Source: Zelopaecilomyces penicillatus
Lineage: Eukaryota; Ascomycota; Sordariomycetes; Hypocreales; Pseudodiploosporaceae
Direction: 5' to 3'
Assembly (NCBI GenBank): GCA_005765155.1
Contig: VCCP01000004.1
Location: 868,001-932,000, forward strand
Length of the DNA: 64,000 nucleotides
Shown here: positions 56,469 through 64,000 of the stretch, piece after piece
Position numbering within the stretch: the first letter of the stretch is position 1
Layout of the letters: each line of letters begins with the position of its first letter
The notes under the pieces: generated by a model
Told to the model about the DNA's origin: nothing
The model's input: the letters and a program-made list of their open reading frames with translations, nothing else
Databases searched by the model: none
Position numbers and translations under genes: made by a program

Positions 56469-57209
56469 GTGTACTCCAGTCATAAATGTACGAGAAAAAA
56501 GAGGGGAAAGAAGAAAATTACTTTTTCAATGTACAATTAGGTTTGATTTGCTGTTTGGGAAATCGCTGGCGTTGAGGAATTGGTGGCTCTGGATACAAAC
56601 TATAATGACGGTTATAGACTCTTATTTAACTTATCCAATGATAGTAATTTGTTGCTTAAATGATATTCTGAGTTCACGAATCCGGGGTTCGTTTTCTAAT
56701 AGCGTGACGTTTGTAGGCTATCTTGTTCATGCCACTTATTACTCTCATTTCCCCACATTCTCTACTGTCGAAAAGCATGTAGATCCTCTCCCTTGACATA
56801 GCGGGCCAATACATTGCACTTTTATTGCCTATAGTAGTATTCAATTGACCTAGACCCCAGATGTCGAAGCTAGCCATGCTGTCCCCGAATGCGAGAGTGA
56901 ATAAACAAAGACTTCACTTAGTATCACTTGTATATCTCTTCATACCTTTTTCAGAGTAGGTTTTTGAGTAACTCTAGGCAAGTGAAGATGGTCATATTCT
57001 TGATGATGTTGGTTCTTATTTCAAGTTGAGAGCTGATTCACGCGACTTCGAGAAACCGCATTGATGAGGAGTCTCAACAACGCACTGCATCACTTGGTTT
57101 CACAAACTATAAAGACGACGGGCAAACACGTTAAACTAGTTGACATGGGTAAGTTGCTTAAAAGCTAAAATAGTTCTTTGATCAATATATGCTAACTTGA
57201 TCATTCATC
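56469..57209. other. Intergenic region
   Basis: 740 bases of AT-rich sequence between the ZIP gene and the lipid-anchored protein gene. No supportable gene or RNA. Confidence 0.45.
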
Positions 57210-58250
57210 ATGGGCTCCTGTTTGTCCCTAGAGGGGCCAAACTTGGGCCAACCGACGTAAGTCCAACCCAGTGTTTGTCCTTTACAATTCAACGTGATGA
57301 GGGAAAGATCACAGGGCTCGAGATAGCCTAGAAGCTAAAGAGATATTTGACGAAAAAGGCATGGCCTACTACGAAATAGATACGACACATATGTTGAGTT
57401 CAACCACAATGGCCCACGAATGGTCCGCTATCGCAATGACAGACTGCACAGAGCGCAGCAGCAGCAGCCTTCCGCGTCTATACCATCTCGAGTGAATAGA
57501 AGTGGCAATATACAAGCTAATACAGTAGCACGTCCTACAATTGGAGCGCAAAATTCTACACATCCTCCTAGTGTACGAGCTGGTAGGCGTCAGACCAACA
57601 ATGATGATTCAGAGCGTCAGAAGCGCAAAAAGGAGAGAAAAGAGGAAAGAACGGTGGAAAGGAGAAGGGAGAGGCGAGAGAGGCAAGACCAACATGCAAG
57701 TGCAAAAAGCGTCGCTCGAACCGAGCGTTGGGTCAACGAGACAGCAGAAACTGCTCGACCCGACGTGGTCGGGATCCCTCCGTCACTAGTAGCAAGCAGC
57801 GCAACCAGTAAAACGTCTACTCGGCACGAAAGCAATCATTTGCCACCACCACCGGAAAGCATGAGTAACACAAGTTCTCGGGCCGAGCAGCCTTCCGCGG
57901 TAAATAACTCTGAAGATGCCGAGTCAGACTGCATCACTGCCTCCGAGGGAGATATTCAGTTACGAAGACTTCAAGCACGGCGGTTGTGTGATGCATCACC
58001 GTTACTTCCGGATGGGACTGTGAGCAGCCACGGCGAAGACACCTTTCCTGTCTCACCAATGAGCAAGCACGGTCATGAATCGAAGCACTCGTCTGTTGGG
58101 ACAGCACGTAGTGAGAGTTTTCCAATTAGATGTAGGTCTGTGAGTGGAAATGGTAGGGAGCAAACAGCTCCTAGTCAGTCCTTGGTGGTTGATGGCCAGT
58201 CCAGAGGCAGAGGCAGAGATGGTAGAAACAGTCCACTTAACGATGCTTGA
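57210..58250 (+). CDS. Predicted myristoylated low-complexity protein, unknown function
   Basis: Two-exon model (57210-57256, 57359-58250), 312 aa. Exon 1 encodes MGSCLSLEGPNLGQP: Gly2 and Ser6 fit the N-myristoylation pattern MGxxxS, and Cys4 could be palmitoylated. Exon 2 continues in phase with RNRYDTYVEFNHNGPRMVRY, the only ordered-looking stretch, then low-complexity sequence: Gln run, a basic/acidic helical segment (ERQKRKKERKEERTVERRRE), and Ser/Pro/Thr-rich tail with repeated short acidic motifs. An alternative acceptor at 57328 would lead to a stop 54 codons later. I do not recognise the family. The main ORF starting at 57420 is clear; the lipid-anchored first exon is inference from phase and splice sites. 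Confidence 0.58.
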
Positions 58251-58747
58251 AGAGATACTAATAACCGGTTCAAAAAGCGACATATTCGCTTCAGTAGTGG
58301 GAGTTGCAGAGATACTAGCCACCTTTGACTCATTTCATGGTCACAATAAGCACAATATAGGTGCAACAGTCCTTTGAGGCTATCTCATGGGTGACGTGAC
58401 TGTGAGGCTTCGGCAGAGCCATAGTCTCCAAAATGGTAGCCACAGAACAAACTAGTCCATGAATGGCAAATCGTGGCAAAATGAAGAGCAAATTCATTCT
58501 TGCGTTGTGAATCACAAAGTCTCGGATCCTATGATTGTCATTCGTGTTACCAGACGAATCCCATATTTGGGCTGCCACACAAGCTCGATTTCTTGCCATT
58601 TCATTTCCAATTCAAGCGATCCATAACAAGTGTACTTTTTAGAATTAGCTCCAGCGAAACTCGATATCCATATACGACGGTTGGTTTTTCGCGATAACCA
58701 AACTAGTACGTCAGGAATGGGCTGTTGCTTTTCGAGGGAGTCCTGCA
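58251..58747. other. Intergenic region
   Basis: About 500 bases between two low-complexity plus-strand ORFs. Minus-strand ORFs here show no recognisable feature. Confidence 0.4.
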
Positions 58748-59242
58748 ATGGCTCGAAGCAGGATGATCTGTCGTCCCAACCCCCTGAGTCGTAAGTCGGA
58801 ATTCAAGTGTTCTTGCCCAATACACGGTAAAGAGATTCTACAGATTAACTGAGAATAAAAAAACAGAACCATTTGGCCAGAAGTGAACGTAAACAGCTCT
58901 ATTGAAGAAGGAGGAGATGGCAATGGTTTAGATAGCGCTGGCCCCAAACCATTGCCGCCCATTCCTCATCCATCGGCTTCGGAGTCTTCACTTGAAGAGA
59001 ACCCCAGTTCTCTATGTCATAGAGAAATCGAAGCCATGGAGTCTCCAATGGAGCTTGCGGTCGTACTAGTGGAAACCACACCGGAGTTTATCGCGGCGCA
59101 GAATCGTCCCAGGAGCAGCAGCAGTAGTAGCAACACTACAGGCAACAGCGACAACGTCAAGAACGGCGATGATGATAGCTCCAGTTCCTCGGACTCGGAA
59201 TCTAATTTGGGGTCGAGTACTGGGGCTCAAGAAGAAACCTAG
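58748..59242 (+). CDS. Doubtful small Ser/Pro-rich protein
   Basis: Possible two-exon gene: 58748-58790 and 58881-59242, 134 aa, joined in phase by GTAAGT...GCCAG. The product is low-complexity: a proline block (GPKPLPPIPHP), a more ordered middle (MESPMELAVVLVETTPEF), then a Ser/Asn/Asp-rich tail. Composition is like the C-terminal half of the upstream gene, so it might be a separate small gene, a distant exon of that gene, or chance. No domain recognised. Confidence 0.3.
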
Positions 59243-60350
59243 TCCGCGATGGGTGAGAAGGCTGCGGTGTCGTGGAGCAGCGGTAGTGTATGTTTCTGCA
59301 GGTAACCCGTTGGATGGTGTTGCTCGACCTTAACCGACTTGATAAATATCCAATTATAGTTAAAAAAAACGACTATATTTCAGCCCAAATAATAAATAGT
59401 CAAATGTTCTCCAAGTCACCCACGAACCGGAGGAGAGAGCCAAGTTTTGAGGAGATCAATAGCTTCTCTCAAACGAGCCCATTTGCGTCAATTGCGCTCA
59501 CAGGCCATCCACAATTTTCCCTCTGTCGTATTGATTGTTAACCCTTCTGTCAGTGTCGCGGCAAACTAAAAAACCATTTCTGTAGCGCCAAGTCTGTGGG
59601 TGGTTTGGAAGCTGAACCTCATCCTTTCAACTGTGCCAGAGACCCGGCAATGACTGGGTCATGGGATCGGTTATTATCTGCCAATGCCACTATTTGGCCC
59701 TTGCACTTCCATTAAAGTGCTTCAGTGGCTTCTTTCCGGGTGTTGGTTGGTGGCTTCCTTCGGATGCTTCTTGTACCATTCGAGGTTGCCGAATCGCCTC
59801 ACATGGCAGCCCTAGAAAACTTGCTCAAACCCACTCAGACCGTCGGCCAGCCCTGCTCGTTTCTGCATTGTCTGCAGCGTCTGGACCATCCCATTGCAGA
59901 GAGCGCGCCTATGAATTGCGACCAACTAATGTGGGCTCGTCGATATTCATCTGCAAGACGAAAACTGGTGCTGCATGATTCTCGCCGAACGCAGTTTGTT
60001 AGCTCACAGTGCCAATGCAACTGGGCGCCACTTGCGCGGCGTGCAGCTCGATTGAGTTCGCAAAGTCGCTCACAGTAGTAGATGGAGACTTCGGATGATA
60101 TTTGTAAACAAACCAATAAATAAAGCAAATATTAAGAGCTTCCCCCTCCTTTTCCTTCTTTCCACTTTTCGCCTGTCACCCTCTGCACCTTCCCCGTCAG
60201 ATCAATTCAGCTGCCAACGGCGGAACTCTGACTGTTCAGCACTTTAACATCCTCGCTTCAAGGTCCTTTCCCTAGATCTTATCCAAACCGTTTATTACTC
60301 CGCTCAAGAAGCCAAGCTTGGCCGCTCATCACCCTCTTTTGACCCCCGAA
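59243..60350. promoter_or_regulatory. Intergenic region upstream of copper transporter
   Basis: 1.1 kb, pyrimidine-rich near 60135-60290 just ahead of the copper transporter ATG. Overlapping ORFs at 59661-60078 have no recognisable domain. No gene supported. Confidence 0.4.
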
Positions 60351-61111
60351 ATGGACATGAATATGCCCTCCGGCACTATGACAATGGCTATGCCAGCCGC
60401 TCAAACTTCTGCCGCTCCCGGCGGTCATAAGGGAATGGGCATGGGAGGCGGTTGCAAAATTTCTGTAGGCAGCAGATGCTTTTCCGTTCTTGCTTGGCCT
60501 TGGCCAGAAGCTGACTCTCTCTTGTAGATGCTGTGGAACTGGAACGTCGTCGACAGCTGCTTCATCGCGAGAAGCTGGCGCATTACTTCGAAGGGCATGT
60601 TTGCTGGCTCTTGCATCGGTGTTGTCCTTCTCGTCATATCCCTCGAGTTTCTTCGCCGCTCCGTCAAGGAGTATGACCAATACCTTGTCAAGCAACACAT
60701 CGCCAAGCATCAGAACAACCCGCGTTCACCTGCAGGTGCCATCAATAACAACGGCGAAGGCGCCTCCGTCAACAGCAAGAATGGCAATACGTGTGCCACA
60801 ATCCCTCCCTTTCGCCCCAACGTTCTCCAACAAGCCATCCGCGCATTACTTCATATGGTGCAGTTTGCCGTAGCTTACTTCGTCATGCTGCTGGCTATGT
60901 ACTATAACGGTTATATCATCATCTGTATTTTTATTGGGGCATATCTTGGCGCGTTCATCTTCCACTGGGAACCGCTGACTGTTGGGTAAGTGTCGGCGAA
61001 TGAGAAAAGGCCCTAGGTTGCCTTTGATTCCCAGCATTTCGTTCTTGCTGACCCCTTTTTAGCGGACAACAAACAAGCGCTGCTCGAGAAGCGACGGTCT
61101 GTTGTGGATAA
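60351..61111 (+). CDS. Ctr-type copper transporter
   Basis: Ctr-family Cu(I) channel of the plasma or vacuolar membrane. Three exons: 60351-60464, 60528-60985, 61063-61111, 206 aa. The N-terminus is Met-rich (MDMNMPSGTMTMAMP, then HKGMGMGGGC), as expected for copper capture. The first helix follows MLWNWNVVDSCF; the second and third helices include VQFAVAYFVMLLAMYYNGY and IFIGAYLGAFIF, with the GxxxG packing motif of helix 3 intact. The MxxxM of helix 2 is only loosely conserved. The last exon encodes a short tail ending in VCCG, a Cys pair like the C-terminal copper-handling motif of Ctr proteins. The gene converges with a Zn2Cys6 regulator. Confidence 0.92.
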
Positions 61112-61316
61112 AGATGAGGTGTGATCAAGGACAAGTTGTGTTTGTGTGTAGTGCATTTTCTAAAGATATCCATATTTTCCTAAAGGAGAATTGCCACCAG
61201 AATTGCCGTTGCTTTTCCAAATCATGATTTATTAGGACAAGTGAGAAGAATGAATCGAACCGAAAAAGAGAAAAAAAACATCCGATGCCTATACTAAGCA
61301 ATCTTTGAAACGGGTA

Positions 61317-63131
61317 TTATATCAACAAAACTCCATGCCCAAGAATATTCATACATTGAGCCATATCCCAACTCTCTTCCAGAGGTCGGCGAGCCCATGC
61401 CGCTTGCATGACGTTGAAAGCCTCGTTGACAGTTCCAAACACATGCAACGGTCCCAAACGGCTCACCATTTCTCTGTACCTGATCTCGTCCTGGGGCTGT
61501 GCCAAGCAGCCGGCGATACACAAGGGCCATGCCATGGATCGCAAACAATTGTCTCTAGGTAGGTTATATAGCAAATCAGTTGTTTTAGAGACGTAATGTT
61601 GAATCTCCGGGCTTGAAGGCTGCCACCCTGAAATTACTGTGTTCAGATAGATCATTGCCGCGTTCAGCCAGATAATGTTGTAAGCAGTGAAGTTTGGTCG
61701 ATTGCCCGTGATGTGCAGGGATACAAGATTCGCACTCAGCTCATCTTCCGGGCTGTAATTCATCTCCAAATTGTTCAAGTTGCCCTTAATCGCATCAGAC
61801 AAAACTTTGCCACGGTTGACGAGCTCGGGGATTGAAAGGCAGCCGGCCAAACTTTGTGATTTCTTCCATGAATGCATGGCCGCAATGTCACCAATAACTG
61901 CAATGACCCAGTTGTACAGCCCGCGAAACTCTTCCATGGCGAGTGGGCCAGACTGGGTGCTTTCGATCCACCTAGCAACCTCGGCGCACTCTGGGATGAT
62001 GGAGGACTGGTAGGCATGTAGCCGAGGGGTACAGCCGAGGGTGACACTCGAAAGTATGTCAATGTAGAGCAAATTAGCTGTGAAGAAGCGACAAGCGGCC
62101 TGCGTAGTGCTCCACGGTCGTTTGAGACCCATCTCGGGAGGCGGCCACCGGGTGGTGTAGAGTCCCTGCAGCATGCCGGCCCAATCGCCCGGGTCCGGGA
62201 GGATCTGCCGGAACAGGGCGATGGCGGCATCGAGGTGCATCTTCCAATTCTCGCTGTGGTTCGTGGAGACCTCAAACATCAGCATCTGGAGGATGCTCTG
62301 CAGAACGACGTGCCCTTCCTGGCTTTGCGGGTTACCGTCACGATTCATGACGCACACCTCCTTTTGCAGCTCCCGGAGGCCCAACTGCATCTGGGTCTGC
62401 AGCTTGTCGTTCATCCGGTTGGTGCACTCTTTATGAGCGAGGTCTCCGTTGGCCATGATCACGGAGAAGTAGTACGCGGACAGCGACATGGTGATGTAGT
62501 AGAGCGACTTGTTCGTCCTCTGCAAAGTGTCCAAGACCCAGCCCCGGCCACCAGCGAGGGCCGACGGGAGATAGTGGGGGAACATATGAGGGAAGACGTA
62601 GTCCAAGTAGATGCACGCATAATGAATATCAGCATCTGGCCCGGAATCCTCGGGGATGTCGCCTTGTTGCTGGATCCAGAGCTGGCTGTGCCACGGAGCT
62701 TCAGTCGACACAGGGCCGGTGCTCCCAGGTGAGGTTTTGTTGGACGGTCCCGAGCCTGACGCCGAAGTCCCAGAGAAGACGCGGTCGGGCTCGCTCGTCT
62801 TGGAGTTGGAGGTTGTGTCATCACCACCATCCCCAAGACCAGGCACGGTTTGCATCCGGCCCGACTCGAGCATGTCGAGATACTTGCGGTCCCTCCTCTG
62901 GCTAGCCTGCTTCTTAACCTGGGCCTTGATCGTCTCCGCCATCTCCTTCTGCCGACGCCCGCCGTCCATCCATTCCGGCTTCTCGCCGTCGAAATAGCAG
63001 ACAATCTCGAGCGCCGCGCACGCCTCACACTCCGGGCGCCGCTCGTCGCATTTTTTGCGTCGCAGCCTGCAGGTGTAGCACCCTGCCTGCGACCGCACCT
63101 TGCTGGAGAGAAGCTGTCTTAGCGCAGACAT
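61317..63131 (-). CDS. Zn2Cys6 transcription factor (Fungal_trans_2-like)
   Basis: Single-exon regulator of 604 aa from the ATG at 63131. The frame is open to 63281 but that upstream part contains no ATG, so it is excluded. The zinc cluster is CYTCRLRRKKCDERRPEC then CEACAALEIVC spacing, i.e. C-x2-C-x6-C-x6-C-x2-C-x6-C. A short basic coiled region (KAQVKKQASQRRDRKYLDML) follows, then a Ser/Gly/Thr-rich linker, then an all-helical region of the Fungal_trans_2 type to the end (PHMFPHYLPSALAGGRGWVL, and the DAAIALFRQILPDPGDW block). Targets are unknown; being convergent with the copper transporter does not show regulation. Confidence 0.88.
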   Translation of the reverse strand: MSALRQLLSSKVRSQAGCYTCRLRRKKCDERRPECEACAALEIVCYFDGEKPEWMDGGRRQKEMAETIKAQVKKQASQRRDRKYLDMLESGRMQTVPGLGDGGDDTTSNSKTSEPDRVFSGTSASGSGPSNKTSPGSTGPVSTEAPWHSQLWIQQQGDIPEDSGPDADIHYACIYLDYVFPHMFPHYLPSALAGGRGWVLDTLQRTNKSLYYITMSLSAYYFSVIMANGDLAHKECTNRMNDKLQTQMQLGLRELQKEVCVMNRDGNPQSQEGHVVLQSILQMLMFEVSTNHSENWKMHLDAAIALFRQILPDPGDWAGMLQGLYTTRWPPPEMGLKRPWSTTQAACRFFTANLLYIDILSSVTLGCTPRLHAYQSSIIPECAEVARWIESTQSGPLAMEEFRGLYNWVIAVIGDIAAMHSWKKSQSLAGCLSIPELVNRGKVLSDAIKGNLNNLEMNYSPEDELSANLVSLHITGNRPNFTAYNIIWLNAAMIYLNTVISGWQPSSPEIQHYVSKTTDLLYNLPRDNCLRSMAWPLCIAGCLAQPQDEIRYREMVSRLGPLHVFGTVNEAFNVMQAAWARRPLEESWDMAQCMNILGHGVLLI

Positions 63132-63281
63132 GTGATTGCCTCTGAACGTTGTATTCTTGCTATTTGCTTCTGGTTTAAGCCGGTTTGCAATGGAGTATTC
63201 TAACGATGGATAGAATGCGAGAGTGGTGCTGGAGTTGATGCCAGCTCTTTGCTGCGCCTCTGACAAATCGCAGGAGATCAA

Positions 63282-64000
63282 GCATCTACTTAATTAAGTC
63301 GCTTCCTTCGTCCTCGGCATTGGAAAGACGTTTGCTCATTGGTTCTTACTAATCCTTGTGCACTGTATTTCGCCACTAATAACCACACTTCAAGTATAGT
63401 TACATACCTACATTGAAGCAGCTGAAATTACTTGTACGGTGTACCTGAAGTCGTTGCAAGTTGTAACATTGCGCCCACTACCCTATACAAATTGGCAAAT
63501 TGTTGGATTTTCAACACTCTGCACCAAATACACCATAGTCGAAATGTTTTCCAGCTGATTATTGTCTTTTTAGATCCAGAAAATATTTGTGAGTTCTTCC
63601 ACGTAGAACACTTTAATCTAAGCGATGTTAGGATAAGAAACCACTGCTAGTCCATGGTGTATCTCATTTGGACTAATAAACGCTAGTGCACACAAGTTAG
63701 CATCAAACACCACACGTTTATGTACTTGAAACGCCATTTTATTTTAGCTCATACTAGAGCAAACGTTGCATCCATTGTAATTGAGTACTTCTTATTTAAA
63801 AACAATATCATATTCCAATCTTGATTTCCATGCTGCATGAAGAGTCTACAATGCTCTATCCATGGTACCCATTACCCAACCGTATCCCAAACCGAGTTGC
63901 CAGTGTAGGCTTCACATGTACTTATTATATCCTTTTTAAAACAAAAACATTGAAAACAATCTTTATCCATCAATAATCTTCAGTCGCTTTTTTCTTCTTC
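63282..64000. other. AT-rich end of window
   Basis: About 700 bases upstream of the Zn2Cys6 gene, containing its promoter. AT-rich; no ORF, RNA or repeat that I can support. Confidence 0.45.

Noticed and set aside
63132..63281. 50-residue N-terminal extension of the Zn2Cys6 protein
   Set aside because: The frame is open but begins at TTG with no ATG until 63131.

Overview
The window is nuclear DNA of a filamentous ascomycete. Most genes are interrupted by short introns (about 50-110 nt, GTRNGT...CTRAC...YAG), the proteins are typical of Pezizomycotina (two Zn2Cys6 regulators, a CYT-18-type mitochondrial TyrRS, a Vps3844-domain protein, a DUF7923/CCCH protein), and there is an intron-containing tRNA-Thr. 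A Sordariomycete, probably Hypocreales, is the best guess, but that is inference. I rebuilt 28 gene models by joining exons by hand: 27 protein-coding (one of them broken by an in-frame stop) and one tRNA.

Layout. 1-28.8 kb is mostly housekeeping: the C-terminal part of a Kap120/importin-11 karyopherin, a quinone oxidoreductase, the ubiquilin Dsk2, a CCCH/DUF7923 protein, the GATOR1/SEACIT subunit Npr2, mitochondrial TyrRS, an unrecognised mitochondrial membrane protein, a Vps3844-domain ER/vacuole protein, a Zn2Cys6 regulator, a rhodanese/Cdc25-like protein, and a divergent pair of spliceosome genes (SmG and Ntr2) sharing a 212-bp promoter.

29.4-45.3 kb has the content of a small terpenoid-type biosynthetic cluster: P450, Baeyer-Villiger-type flavin monooxygenase, second P450, a class I terpene-synthase-like gene, a short-chain dehydrogenase and a seven-helix opsin-related protein without the retinal lysine. 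An RNase H gene and an MFS transporter follow (47.2-49.9 kb). The terpene-synthase-like gene carries one in-frame TAA between its NDxxDxxxD motif and its WxxxxxRY motif, so it is a recent pseudogene, has a 48-nt intron, or is read through.

50.3-64 kb holds tRNA-Thr(AGT), a small three-exon gene for a secreted cysteine-rich peptide with defensin (CS-alpha-beta) spacing, the co-chaperone Sti1, a ZIP zinc transporter, a predicted lipid-anchored (MGSC...) low-complexity protein, a doubtful Ser/Pro-rich ORF, a Ctr copper transporter and a second Zn2Cys6 regulator. The most noteworthy items are the defensin-like gene, the terpene-synthase-like gene with its cluster, and the lysine-less opsin relative inside it. 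Exon boundaries rest on frame continuity and splice consensus only; no transcript or database evidence was available.
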